Notes under the pieces: generated by a model
What the model saw: only the letters and a program-made list of their open reading frames with translations
What the model was told of the DNA's origin: nothing
Database searches by the model: none
Shown here: piece after piece, positions 17,534 through 26,180 of the stretch
How positions within the stretch are numbered: position 1 is the first letter of the stretch
How the letters are laid out: each line of letters starts with the position of its first letter
Translations under genes and position numbers: made by a program
Assembly: GCA_015057115.1 (NCBI GenBank)
Contig: SVEZ01000004.1
Location: 124,001 to 188,000, forward strand
Direction of reading: 5' to 3'
Length of the DNA stretch: 64,000 bases
From: Lachnospiraceae bacterium
GTDB taxonomy: Bacteria > Bacillota > Clostridia > Lachnospirales > Lachnospiraceae

Positions 17534-19852
17534 TTATTTCTTATCTTTTTGCTTTTTCTCTTTTTGTTCTTTCTTTGCCGTAATGACTTTATAATCTGAA
17601 AAATCGGTAATTGCTCCCGACTTCATTACTGCCTTCACCATCCAGTAGTACTTCTTACCATTGGTTAACTTACCACTCTGGTACAGAAAGGTCTTTCCTG
17701 AAACCTTGGTAATCCGTGTATAGTTTTCACCATCCGTACTGCGGTAAACATAGTAACGCACCGCATCCTGAAGCGGATACCATCTTAATCGAATACTTCG
17801 ATCCTTATTGGATACGGACCGCAATTCCGGCACCGGCGTATCTGCCACTGTAATTGCTTTATGGTTGGAAAATGCACTTTCCGTTCCATTGGACGACGTA
17901 GCTGTTATTTTCCAGAAATACTTCTTATCTGCAGTAAGAATATTGCTCTTATAAGCCGTTTCCGATCCATCAACCACATCCACGGATTCATATTCCCCAT
18001 CCACGGAATCGCTACGATATATGGTATATTCCGACGCTTGATCTGTTTCGTCCCAACGCAACGTAACCTGTCTGTCTTTTGATGAAACCGACCACAATTC
18101 CGGCGTTAACATGGTAGTCTTAATGCCCATACTTTCAGAAAGTGGAGCCCTCTTATCATTACCCTTCACGCCTCTTACCTTATAATAATAGGTCTTACCG
18201 TAGGTCTTGTCATAATCATCAACGAATTCTACAACTCCATCAGAGCTATAAACACTTTCCAAACAAGAATAGGTTCCGTCTTTGGAGCCGCTACGATATA
18301 TTTTGTATTGTGTAACTCCCTCAATCCCCTTAAACTGCAGGGTAACATCACCCTCTGCACTGCTGGCGGACAGAATCTCTGTCTGGGGAATTGCCGTAAC
18401 GTTTACGCTTTTAAAAGCGGATTTCCTCGTTTCCATAGAATTGGAATCTACCGCTGCCACCTTATAATAATAGGTAGTTCCCGGTTCCAAATTCGTATCA
18501 GAGTAGTGTGTTTCCCTTAATTCCGCAATCTTCGTATAATAGCCCTGACCGCTGGAACGATACAAATGATAACTAACCGCTCCGTCTACCGCAGTCCAGC
18601 TCAATTCAATGGGTTCATACCGTCCCGGTATGGTTGTTACCACCGGCGTATTTATTGTAGCATACGCTGTTTCACGATAACTGCTATACATAATGGCTAC
18701 GGCAATAGCCTGCTTGGATGGGTCAAAACCGGAATATCTTACAATTTCATCCGCCTTATACTCATAATCGCCATCCTCCGTATAATCATTGGAACAGTCT
18801 CTGGTCACATCCACAAAAACCCATCGACCATCCACATAGGCTTCGTTCCAAACGTGGCTTGTGGTTGCCAGTTGTTCATCATCCAATTCATTCCATGCTG
18901 TTCCCGGGATTCGGAGAGATTTACCCCTGGCACTTCTGCAAGGGATTCCCAAAGACCGCGCCATTGCCGCATAAAGGGCTGCGAAACCGTTACATACGGT
19001 TTTCATATCCTCTCCTTCAAGCAATCCTTGAGCCAACTCGTAGGGATTTAACGTCACTTCCTCTTCGTTTGCCATCCTACGCTTTTCAGTGCTGCTTGCA
19101 AGGTTATATGGAATATCATAATACATATAATCACACAAATAATCGTGCATTTTCAGCAACTGCATATAAGGATCTTTTTCATCTCCTACAATCATATTGG
19201 CGCAGCGAGCAATAGTCTGCTGTTGACTTTTCGTAAGTGAGGCTATATCCTCTTTCGTATATTCCCGTCCATTTCGAAGTTCGTGCGCCATATCCGCCAT
19301 GGACGTGTCCAAATAATACATGGGAAAATTCTTATTACTTGCGATTACTCGCTCATTCTCTCTTTCAACTGCACTATACTGGTTAATAAAAACTCCCGTC
19401 TCAGTCTTGGTAATGGGCACATATCGCATCTGTGCCTCTTTGGGAAACACTTCGTCACCGGTTCTGTTAAACCGGATACTGACCAGATATTGTCCATCTT
19501 CAACATCTGAAAAATCCAAAGTTTTTAAAAATGTATTGTCTGCCTCCGGTGTTCCTATACTATCCGGATAAAACAAATACACTGCTTCCTCCAGATTTCG
19601 TATTGCCACACGATATTGCGGATAATGCTTTCTGGTCTTTCCGGAAATCGTCAGCTTCAACCCTGACGCACTCATATCATAATACTCGATTTCCCGCATT
19701 GGTGAGTTTGGATCTACGCTATGGAAACTTGTTATCAGTCCCGGCGCTGCCACATCCTGACTCGTCACTGCTGCATAAGAAGTTAGCGGAATCATCCCAA
19801 CACTCAAGGTTAAAATCAACACCAGGCTGAGTATTCTCTTCTTAAGCCTCAT
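17534..19852 (-). CDS. Secreted transglutaminase-like protein with four fibronectin type III repeats
   Basis: The 772-residue protein has a signal peptide (ending near TSYAAV), a transglutaminase-like domain with Cys in KTVCNGFAALYAAM, His in TSHVWNEAYVD and Asp in VFVDVTRDC, and four fibronectin type III domains from about 410 to 755, each with the 'VxLxW...YxIYRS...YxxL..GxxYYxKVxAV' pattern. The C-terminus is a lysine-rich tail (EQKEKKQKDKK), which may bind anionic wall polymer. It is the longer member of a tandem pair. The conserved catalytic triad suggests an active enzyme; crosslinking and proteolysis are both possible. Confidence 0.88.
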   Translation of the reverse strand: MRLKKRILSLVLILTLSVGMIPLTSYAAVTSQDVAAPGLITSFHSVDPNSPMREIEYYDMSASGLKLTISGKTRKHYPQYRVAIRNLEEAVYLFYPDSIGTPEADNTFLKTLDFSDVEDGQYLVSIRFNRTGDEVFPKEAQMRYVPITKTETGVFINQYSAVERENERVIASNKNFPMYYLDTSMADMAHELRNGREYTKEDIASLTKSQQQTIARCANMIVGDEKDPYMQLLKMHDYLCDYMYYDIPYNLASSTEKRRMANEEEVTLNPYELAQGLLEGEDMKTVCNGFAALYAAMARSLGIPCRSARGKSLRIPGTAWNELDDEQLATTSHVWNEAYVDGRWVFVDVTRDCSNDYTEDGDYEYKADEIVRYSGFDPSKQAIAVAIMYSSYRETAYATINTPVVTTIPGRYEPIELSWTAVDGAVSYHLYRSSGQGYYTKIAELRETHYSDTNLEPGTTYYYKVAAVDSNSMETRKSAFKSVNVTAIPQTEILSASSAEGDVTLQFKGIEGVTQYKIYRSGSKDGTYSCLESVYSSDGVVEFVDDYDKTYGKTYYYKVRGVKGNDKRAPLSESMGIKTTMLTPELWSVSSKDRQVTLRWDETDQASEYTIYRSDSVDGEYESVDVVDGSETAYKSNILTADKKYFWKITATSSNGTESAFSNHKAITVADTPVPELRSVSNKDRSIRLRWYPLQDAVRYYVYRSTDGENYTRITKVSGKTFLYQSGKLTNGKKYYWMVKAVMKSGAITDFSDYKVITAKKEQKEKKQKDKK

Positions 19853-19885
19853 TTTTTCCTCCTTTAGTATATCTCACACTCTTTA

Positions 19886-20668
19886 TTACATCTGCATAAT
19901 GGTTTTTTTCTTTTTCTTTTTCTTCTTGGCTTCCTCTAATTCCCGGTCAACCATTTCTTCGTAAAAATCAGCTGCTTCTTCCACATTGCTGTCAAAAATC
20001 AGCTTACCGTCTTTTAACACCATACCTCGGTTGCAAAAATCCTTCGCTACTTCGGTGGTATGGGTTACAAACAGAAAGGTTACCTCACCGGATGCCAGAA
20101 TCTCCCGAATCTTCTGATTGCATTTCAGACGAAAGGCCTTGTCACCTACACTTAATGCCTCATCCACAATCAATATCTCCGGTTCTACATTAGCATTAAT
20201 GGCAAAACCCAGTCTTGCCTTCATACCGCTGGAATAGGTTCGTACCGGCTGATCCATGTAATCACCGATATCCGCAAATTCCACAATGGCTTCTTCCAGC
20301 TTTCGGATTTCCTCATTGGAGATTCCCATAAGCTGTCCGCGAAAATAAATATTTTCCCGTCCGGTAAAATCCGGATCGAAGCCCGCTGTCAACTCCAAAA
20401 GCGCACTGACACGTCCGTTTACATCAATCTTGCCCTTTGTAGGATAAATAACGCCGGTAATCATTTTCAATAAGGTAGATTTACCTGCACCGTTTCGTCC
20501 GAACAAAGCCACGGAATCTCCCTTTTTTACCTCAAAGGTCATATCACTGATAGCTTCCTTTATTGTGGGCTTAATCCGTTTATTAAAAACAGCATGCAGC
20601 CGCTGTCTGTCGTCTTTGTACAACTTATAACGTTTGGTAACGTTACGAAACACAATCGCGTTTTCCAT
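19886..20668 (-). CDS. ABC transporter ATPase for polysaccharide/teichoic acid export (TagH/Wzt type)
   Basis: The 260-residue ATPase has Walker A FGRNGAGKSTLLKM (about 55-68), the signature YSSGMKARLGFAIN and Walker B ILIVDEALSVGD, with the VTHT switch. The spacing and the phrase KRIKPTIKEAISDMTFEVKKGDS match the TagH/RfbE class. It lacks the C-terminal carbohydrate-binding domain of long Wzt proteins, so substrate selection probably rests elsewhere. It should pair with the permease at 8595-9401. The last residues are a lysine run (EAKKKKKKKKTIMQM), an unusual ending. It is 11 bases after murI. Confidence 0.9.
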   Translation of the reverse strand: MENAIVFRNVTKRYKLYKDDRQRLHAVFNKRIKPTIKEAISDMTFEVKKGDSVALFGRNGAGKSTLLKMITGVIYPTKGKIDVNGRVSALLELTAGFDPDFTGRENIYFRGQLMGISNEEIRKLEEAIVEFADIGDYMDQPVRTYSSGMKARLGFAINANVEPEILIVDEALSVGDKAFRLKCNQKIREILASGEVTFLFVTHTTEVAKDFCNRGMVLKDGKLIFDSNVEEAADFYEEMVDRELEEAKKKKKKKKTIMQM

Positions 20669-20679
20669 AGTTTTCCTCT

Positions 20680-21513
20680 CTAGTCCAACGCCTCGGCACT
20701 GAACTTTTTAAACTTAACCTTTACGTCCTGGTCATCCTCGAACACCATATCAATCATGTTCTGGAAGTTCTCCGATAAATCACTGGCATAGCACTGATGT
20801 TCCAAATTCATGTGCTCGTCTGCCAGCATATCTTTTTTTGCCAGAATTCGTTTTACCTCACCGATAACCTCCGCGGAAGGATTCAAAAGCTCCAACTGCG
20901 GGTATAATCTGCGGAGATTCTTCTTTATAAAAGGATAATGGGTACATCCCAAAACCAGCTTCTGAATTTCATGCTCTTTAATAAAGTCATCCAGATAATG
21001 CTTGATGGTAAGATCCATAATCTCATCATCAATGATGCCTTCCTCGATTAAAGGCACAAATAACGGGCAGGCTCTGCTGTACATCTGCGTATCCGCATCC
21101 TGTCCTTTCACCAGCTCCGTATAGACACCACTTCCAATAGTAGCTTTTGTTCCTATAACACCGATGGGCACATGCTCCATCCGTCCCCGCTGATCCCGGA
21201 TAATACGTTCTGCCATGGGTTCAATCACACCTACTATCGGCAAATCCGGATAGCGTTTCCGCAAATCATCTATACAGGTTGCACTAATGGTATTACATGC
21301 AATCACCAGCATTTTAATATCGCGACTCACCAGATAATCGGCTATCTGAAATGAGAATTTCTTAATGGTATCAATTGCCTTTGATCCATAAGGGGTTCTG
21401 GCTGTATCGCCATAATAAATCACCCTCTCGTTAGGCAAAAGTTTCTGTAAAGTCGGGATACAGGTCAGTCCTCCAACTCCCGAATCAAAGAAACCAATTG
21501 GTCTATTATCCAT
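20680..21513 (-). CDS. murI: Glutamate racemase
   Basis: The 277-residue protein has DSGVGGLTCIPTLQKLLP, YYGDTARTPYG, the first catalytic Cys in VIACNTISA and the second in LVLGCTHYPFI, all hallmarks of MurI. It converts L-glutamate to D-glutamate for peptidoglycan. As the first gene of the polymer run it may also supply D-glutamate for the CapA/ATP-grasp pathway, which is an inference from context. AAGGAATA with a TGGAAGG ribosome-binding site lies before the ATG. Confidence 0.95.
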   Translation of the reverse strand: MDNRPIGFFDSGVGGLTCIPTLQKLLPNERVIYYGDTARTPYGSKAIDTIKKFSFQIADYLVSRDIKMLVIACNTISATCIDDLRKRYPDLPIVGVIEPMAERIIRDQRGRMEHVPIGVIGTKATIGSGVYTELVKGQDADTQMYSRACPLFVPLIEEGIIDDEIMDLTIKHYLDDFIKEHEIQKLVLGCTHYPFIKKNLRRLYPQLELLNPSAEVIGEVKRILAKKDMLADEHMNLEHQCYASDLSENFQNMIDMVFEDDQDVKVKFKKFSAEALD

Positions 21514-21550
21514 AGGTTATTCCTTCCATTTATTTCTATTCCAAGCAACT

Positions 21551-21556
21551 ATTATA
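21551..21556 (-). promoter_or_regulatory. -10 element for the murI-polymer operon
   Basis: A perfect TATAAT on the minus strand lies 40 bases before murI, immediately after the terminator hairpin of the upstream gene. A TTGCGT at a spacing of 18 bases, inside the hairpin, could be the -35. The -35 is weak. Confidence 0.45.
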
Positions 21557-21560
21557 GCAC

Positions 21561-21601
21561 AAAAGGCTAGCCGAACGCAAGCAAATGCATGTATTCGGCT
21601 A
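21561..21601 (-). terminator. Rho-independent terminator of the DUF554 gene
   Basis: TAGCCGAA and TTCGGCTA (21568-21575 and 21594-21601) form a stem around an 18-base loop, followed on the minus strand by GCCTTTTG. It separates the DUF554 gene from murI. Confidence 0.7.
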
Positions 21602-21619
21602 TCCTCCCTGATAAATCAT

Positions 21620-22348
21620 TTAAAATTTCACCGGCAGAAAGGCGTACACCACTGCCACAACCACCGCTGGTACCAAATTCGCCAGGCGAATCTTCTTTCC
21701 CCAAATCAGATTGATTCCCACACAGAAAATCAGTGCGGAACCTACCAGCGACAAATTGTCCAACGCCTCTGTAGTCAATAACGGCTCAATTGCTCTCGCC
21801 AACAGTGTAACCAGTCCCTGTAGAACAAAAACCGGCACTGCTGAGAACATACAGCCCTTTCCCATAGAAGCAGTCATAATCATGATAATAATAAAGTCTA
21901 AAATCGCTTTTGCAATTAATGTTGTGGGATCGTGGTTGATACCGTCCTGAATGGCTCCCACAATTGCCATTGCACCTATGCAAACCGTTAAGGATGCGGT
22001 CATAAATCCATCCAAAAATCCACCGTCACCCTCGCTATGGCTCACTTTCCGAAGCCAGGTTCCCAGTTGTTCGAACCGGTACTCCAAATTCAGCGCCTCT
22101 CCTATCAGTGCCCCCAATGCCAAACTGATAATCAACATCATGGATCCCGTAGTTTCCAAATGTCCGTCTTTTCCTATTAAAAGCATCTTCTCCATAGTGC
22201 CCCCAATTCCCAGGAATATGGTACTGATGCCCAGCGCATGCATCACAATCTCCTGGAATCTCGGCTTAAAGCCTTTCCCAAACAGTAGCCCCACCAAGCC
22301 ACCTGCAACAATGGCAGCAGTGTTAATCAGGGTTCCTAAACCTATCAT
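21620..22348 (-). CDS. DUF554 family membrane protein
   Basis: The 242-residue protein has about six to seven hydrophobic segments and the DUF554 pattern: MIGLGTLINTAAIVAGGLVG at the start, SLALGALIGEALNLE in the middle and GINLIWGKKIRLANLVPA near the end. Members are integral membrane proteins of unknown biochemical role. It stands alone between two terminators or promoters and is a common housekeeping neighbour in Clostridia. Confidence 0.9.
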   Translation of the reverse strand: MIGLGTLINTAAIVAGGLVGLLFGKGFKPRFQEIVMHALGISTIFLGIGGTMEKMLLIGKDGHLETTGSMMLIISLALGALIGEALNLEYRFEQLGTWLRKVSHSEGDGGFLDGFMTASLTVCIGAMAIVGAIQDGINHDPTTLIAKAILDFIIIMIMTASMGKGCMFSAVPVFVLQGLVTLLARAIEPLLTTEALDNLSLVGSALIFCVGINLIWGKKIRLANLVPAVVVAVVYAFLPVKF

Positions 22349-22482
22349 ATGGCACCTCGCTTTTTAATTTATTACTCTTTATTTTACTACAAAAAATAGT
22401 AAAAAAACAAGTGCCGGATTTACAAGACCGCTCGCAATTTGTCAGCATTCTCGTCTTGCAAAAGCCAAAACGCCTACCTATG

Positions 22483-22511
22483 TTGTGTTCTGCATTTGAT
22501 AAGTGTAAAAT
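22483..22511 (+). promoter_or_regulatory. Promoter for the GNAT gene
   Basis: TTGTGT (22483-22488), a 17-base spacer and TAAAAT (22506-22511) lie 85 bases before the start at 22596. Confidence 0.5.
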
Positions 22512-22595
22512 GAAAGCAAATAAGTGTATTCAGTTCCGTTTTATTCTGGATAGGATAAGATGATGAAAAAAACAAGGACAGGAAAGGGGTTTATA

Positions 22596-23126
22596 ATGAT
22601 TGATATTACAAAACTTAGCAGTCGATATTTTGTAAGAAGCCTTGAGGCTTCGGATATAGATACTGTTGTTGAATTGTATCGGCAAAATACGATTTTTTAC
22701 AAGTATACCAAGGCGCGCCCAACCATAGAAGATGTTCAGGATGATATGCAGGCGACGCCACCGGGAATTGACTTTTCTGCAAAATACTACTTCGGATTTT
22801 TCGATAATCAAGAGCTTGTAGCTATTATGGATCTGGTTGACGGATACCCGGAGGCTGATCTTGCTTATATCGGGTTCTTTATGATGGATATGAAGCATCA
22901 GGGTAAGCAGATCGGAACGTCTATTATCTGCGAAGTCACTGACTATTTGCGGTCGCTTGGAAAAACTGCGATCCGGCTTGCAATAGATAAGGGGAATCCC
23001 CAATCGTCCCATTTCTGGAAAAAGAATGGATTCAAAGTGCTCAAGGAAGTCGATGTGGATGGATGGACTAAATTTGTAGCAGAGAAGAGGTTAAATGCGA
23101 AAGGTACTGTCACTTTAGATGATTAA
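22596..23126 (+). CDS. GNAT-family N-acetyltransferase
   Basis: The start at 22596 (MIDITKLSSRYFVRSLEASD) is preceded by AAAGGGG at 7 bases, whereas the longer frame from 22560 lacks a site. The 176-residue protein has the GNAT core: a beta4 region (DLAYIGFFMMDMKHQGKQIGTSII, the acetyl-CoA loop Q/R-x-x-G-x-G/T) and a C-terminal 'GNPQSSHFWKKNGFKVLKEV' strand. It transfers acetyl from acetyl-CoA to an unknown amine. It is monocistronic, convergent with the small-protein cluster, and ends at the shared terminator. Confidence 0.88.
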   Translation: MIDITKLSSRYFVRSLEASDIDTVVELYRQNTIFYKYTKARPTIEDVQDDMQATPPGIDFSAKYYFGFFDNQELVAIMDLVDGYPEADLAYIGFFMMDMKHQGKQIGTSIICEVTDYLRSLGKTAIRLAIDKGNPQSSHFWKKNGFKVLKEVDVDGWTKFVAEKRLNAKGTVTLDD

Positions 23127-23225
23127 TTCATCTGGGCGATAGATGAATTGAAGCATGCCTGATAATAACGTTGCTACAATCAAATTCATAAGCGCCGGGG
23201 CAAATGCAACGTGTTTATCCTGCGT

Positions 23226-23275
23226 AAACATGAGCCGGACACTCCTTCAAGTGTACCGGCTCATGTTTAATTTTC
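23226..23275. terminator. Strong bidirectional terminator
   Basis: An 18-base arm starting AAACATGAGCCGG (23226-23243) pairs with AGTGTACCGGCTCATGTTT (23250-23268), with one bulge. The plus strand then runs TTTTCTT and the minus strand has A/T-rich sequence. It serves the GNAT gene on the plus strand and the small-protein cluster on the minus strand. Confidence 0.85.
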
Positions 23276-23278
23276 TTA

Positions 23279-23683
23279 TTACTCGCTGATAATATTTCCC
23301 CCAACAATCTTAAGATCTATAAAAATTGTAGCATTCCGGTATGTTCCATCCTCATCCTTTTTCTGCAAAAAAGCACTATACGTTCCGTCGGAAAAGACTA
23401 CCTTACACATTCCAACACCATCTTTCCCTATCTGCAAGGAATAAGACTGCTTGCCGCTTTCAGATAGAAGCAATACCTTGTATTCTTCCTTTTCCTTACA
23501 TACATCCGGCGCCACATATAAATCAGCACGCCCCTTTTCACCCATGTTCAGGTTGTAGGACGCAACTTCCAGTACAGGCGCTCTCCCTTTTTTTAAATCA
23601 CAAAGGGCTTTGATGCACAAAACCTGGGTTATCAAGATTATAACCCCCAGAATAGCTCCCCCGGTAATATACACTCTTTTCAC
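23279..23683 (-). CDS. Small membrane-anchored protein of unknown function
   Basis: The 134-residue protein has an N-terminal helix (about 5-28, GGAILGVIILITQVLCIKAL) and a soluble domain that appears outside the membrane, with beta-rich segments (VLLLSESGKQSYSLQIG, FSDGTYSAFLQKKDEDGTYRNATIFI). No family was recognised. It is the last gene of the minus-strand run that begins near 25800 and it ends at the strong terminator. Its layout, one helix plus about 105 extracellular residues, resembles the next gene upstream but without clear sequence identity. Confidence 0.7.
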   Translation of the reverse strand: MKRVYITGGAILGVIILITQVLCIKALCDLKKGRAPVLEVASYNLNMGEKGRADLYVAPDVCKEKEEYKVLLLSESGKQSYSLQIGKDGVGMCKVVFSDGTYSAFLQKKDEDGTYRNATIFIDLKIVGGNIISE

Positions 23684-23732
23684 TTTTTACCCTCCATTTT
23701 AAAATCACAGACACCATGCTCTTTTACCGTTA

Positions 23733-24137
23733 TTAATTAAAGTAAGTAGGAACATCCCCAATTTTCGGCAATCGCTTTACCTCGCTTTGTATATCATCAT
23801 ATAAATATAGCCCTGTTTCGTCAATGCTAACCATGCGAATAACGTCCTCTTTTGATTGAAGGATAACAATCCCATCTTTTTTGCAGAAAACAGCACCTTC
23901 TTCTTTCCAACTTTCGCTTTCATTTACGCCATACTCAGCTGTTATATAGTAGGTTTTTTCTTTTACATTAATAGTACAGTTGTACAAATTCCCCGTATCG
24001 TCCCTCAGCTGGTAGAACCCCTTCACTTCAATTTGTTGGCCTTTTGGTGGCAGATAAACTTTCATTGCCATCAATATATTTGCAAAGATGGACAGCATCA
24101 AAAGCGTTACTACAACATATGTTCCTTTGTTTCTCAC
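23733..24137 (-). CDS. Small membrane-anchored protein of unknown function
   Basis: The 134-residue protein has an N-terminal helix (about 6-26) followed by a domain rich in beta-strand-like stretches (GFYQLRDDTGNLYNCTINVK, TYYITAEYGVNESESWKEE). Residues about 107-115 (ETGLYLYDD) recur in the decayed open frame upstream (24189-24683), showing that a copy of this gene's 3' part was once there. No known domain. It is 49 bases upstream of the other small membrane protein and probably co-transcribed. Confidence 0.7.
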   Translation of the reverse strand: MRNKGTYVVVTLLMLSIFANILMAMKVYLPPKGQQIEVKGFYQLRDDTGNLYNCTINVKEKTYYITAEYGVNESESWKEEGAVFCKKDGIVILQSKEDVIRMVSIDETGLYLYDDIQSEVKRLPKIGDVPTYFN

Positions 24138-24188
24138 TAATACCTCCCATGCTTTGATTGTTTTATGATACTCTCACAGGTTTAAGAT

Positions 24189-24683
24189 CTATGTTTTCCA
24201 TAGACTTATATATAATTTGTAATAATGTTTTGGATCATCAACCTCTGCAAAATACCCCATCTGTGAACCTCTATTCCCAACAAATCCTAAAGAAACTGAT
24301 AGTGGAATTTCAATATTACCAAACGGAAGCCCCGCAGACACCGTAATGGTAAAATCTTTTTGTGGACCGTCGTTCTCAGAATAATAAAAGCCACCTTTCG
24401 TCGCAAATTTTACTCCATTCTTCGGCTGACCGTCAGGATATCCCTCAACCCACTTATACGTTGTCGGCGCCCACTTATTGTAATAAGTATATTGACGATC
24501 ATTTGAATCTGGCGAATATACAGCATCAGCTTGTAGCACCTAATAAAATGGAAGTTCTTCATTTTGACCTCTCGAAGAATTCTCTGCTGCATTTACTGAT
24601 AATACCATTCTATTCTTTTCCATTGCAGCTGCCGACGATGAAACATCGTATAAATACAACCCCGTTTCGTAAAACAACTACAT
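24189..24683 (-). pseudogene. Decayed hypothetical gene with in-frame stop, partly duplicated from neighbour
   Basis: A 116-residue frame from a GTG at 24539 (LQADAVYSPDSNDRQYTY...) is continuous, upstream of a TAG at 24540-24542, with an earlier coding-like stretch ...FYETGLYLYDVSSSAAAMEKNRMV.... The words ETGLYLYD are also found in the 134-residue protein at 23733-24137, so the upstream stretch is probably a duplicated tail fused to another gene. A second TAG closes the frame near 24681. No intact start was found. The 3' part (GLPFGNIEIPLSVSLGFVGN) contains an amphipathic, beta-rich pattern typical of secreted proteins. It is treated as a pseudogene. Confidence 0.5.
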
Positions 24684-24686
24684 TTG

Positions 24687-24851
24687 TCACCTCGTTTTTC
24701 TATAAATGTATACAATTAATGTCATTGGCGGAGCCCATGCCAAATATAACAGTGGTTCATACATATTAAAAAACTTAATCGTAATAGCCAATCCATACAC
24801 CAAAATTAAAATTGCAATGCCTAAAATTTGTCGCCACTCTTTTTTTCCCAT
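24687..24851 (-). CDS. 54-residue small membrane protein
   Basis: The frame starts at ATG 24851 after GAGGGGGGAC (6-7 bases) and encodes 54 residues: MGKKEWRQILGIAILILVYG, a second hydrophobic stretch (PLLYLAWAPPMTLIVYIY) and a basic end RKTR. The two hydrophobic segments predict a small two-helix membrane protein. It is too short for a standard gene caller but has a good ribosome-binding site. Its neighbours on both sides are on the same strand. Function unknown; a membrane partner for the secreted proteins in this run is possible. Confidence 0.65.
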   Translation of the reverse strand: MGKKEWRQILGIAILILVYGLAITIKFFNMYEPLLYLAWAPPMTLIVYIYRKTR

Positions 24852-24886
24852 TTTGTCCCCCCTCAAATAAATTTTGCATCATATTT

Positions 24887-25800
24887 TTATTGCAAAAATT
24901 GCTTCGTTTGATAACAGGTTTCTGGAATTTCTACTCCTTTATAGTTTAGCTCTGAATACCATTTATACATTGTTTTGTATACATACATGTCAATTGGCTT
25001 AATATATGTATCTTTATATTTTTTATGCGAATAATTCGTCCATTTACAGGATATTCCTTTTGTTTGTGGACTATAAGCACTAAGCCCAGCGTAGGCTAAA
25101 TCATATGCGTCTACAATTAATCCGGGAATGCCCAGTTCTGCAACAACAATAAATTCAAAGGCAACTGATGTTATCTGACTTATGGCCTTATCAAGTTTAA
25201 TACTGGCTTTAGCACCTGTACCCATTTTGTATGAATAATCCGATGCATTGCCATAAGGACATTTTGAAACCGTCTGATTAAGTACCCTGACTCCATTCAA
25301 CATTTCAGAGGAATTATTCATGTTATATTTATGACCATCTACAATTACGCACTTATTTTTTTAACTTGAATATTATTTTGTATTTCCCCCTGGCGAACCA
25401 CCATATCAAGAATTTCGCTATCATTCCGTTTAACTGTTATCTCATCTGTAAAATTCTCAAATTCCAACTTATATACAATTTCTCTTTTTGAACAATCAAC
25501 TAATACTTTATTTACACCGTTTACAATTCCCCACTTTGTAAATTCATTTAAATCAGCGCAAACTTCGCATTCTCTATTCTCGCTTGTCACATATACTTTA
25601 GGCTGTTTCTCCAACCCGTTAAAATAATCCGCATATGGTTCTACATCAGACTCAAATCCTCCATCCTCATAGATGTCCTGACAATCTACTTCCGTACTCT
25701 TTTCTTCAGTTGTTATTTTATCCTGTGCAAAAGCAAATACCGAGTTATCGATACATAATACTACAATCATAATTAGTGAAATAATCTTTTTCATAAACAT
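24887..25800 (-). pseudogene. Secreted protein of unknown function, split by one frameshift
   Basis: The start is ATG 25800, after GGCGG; the longer frame from 25830 adds MKRNIRERRI without a site. A signal peptide (MFMKKIISLIMIVVLCIDNS...) ends near FAFAQ. The frame stops at 25345, but a second frame (24887-25321 and upstream of it) continues seamlessly if one A is added in the A7 run (T7 at 25356-25362 on the plus strand), giving ...VKKNKCVIVDGHKYN.... The joined protein is about 304 residues: an acidic first domain and a C-terminal region with a hydrophobic patch (FEFIVVAELGIPGLIVDAYDLAY) and an aromatic, basic tail. No family was recognised. It is the first gene after the shared operator at 25911-25972, so it is probably under the control of the large regulator nearby. 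Confidence 0.6.
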
Positions 25801-25910
25801 TATCCGCCTTTCTCTTATATTCCTTTTCATTCTAAACTCTCCTTTCGTTGTCCGTGGTAACTATATTTTTTTACTACCATTACACGCTAACACAGATTTC
25901 ATCATCCACA

Positions 25911-25993
25911 CAATGCAAAAGATGAAACGCTTTGTATTTTCTGGTATTTGTTTCGTTTCAACTTTTGCATTGTCTTGTAACTATTTTTATGCT
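25911..25993. promoter_or_regulatory. Divergent operator/promoter with mirrored 19-bp sites
   Basis: CAATGCAAAAGATGAAACG (25911-25929) is mirrored by CGTTTCAACTTTTGCATTG (25954-25972), one mismatch in 19 with centres 43 bp apart. TTGCAT at the outer end of each half can act as a -35. For the plus-strand peptide gene the -10 is TATGCT (25988-25993) at a 17-base spacing. The minus-strand -10 is unclear. The same core TGCAAAAGATTGA occurs before the large regulator gene at 28096-28110. Confidence 0.65.
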
Positions 25994-26024
25994 ATTTTAA
26001 TGGAGTCAACAAGGAGGACTCATA

Positions 26025-26144
26025 ATGAAAAAATTTTATTTGCTTTCTGCAACAATCATTATTTTTCTCAGCTGCTTTAATATTACCCTTTCGCATCCGA
26101 AAGCATCTGCTGATTCTCTGCTCCCAACAGCTCCCCTATATTAG
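26025..26144 (+). CDS. Short exported peptide, candidate signalling propeptide
   Basis: The 39-residue frame has an ideal AAGGAGG ribosome-binding site 8 bases before its ATG. It has a basic N-terminus (MKKFYLL), a hydrophobic core (SATIIIFLSCFNITLS) and a short polar C-terminus (SADSLLPTAPLY), the plan of propeptides of RRNPP systems such as PapR, NprX or AimP. One extra C in the run at 26133-26136 would extend it to about 60 residues, ending ...DPPIIPPADIRG and stopping at 26209. Both versions are possible. It is convergent with the regulator gene (stop at 26181) and is transcribed from the shared operator. Its identity as a pheromone is inferred from context. Confidence 0.6.
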   Translation: MKKFYLLSATIIIFLSCFNITLSHPKASADSLLPTAPLY

Positions 26145-26180
26145 CAGAGGGCGTGGGTGATGGTCCAGAAGATCCGCCAA

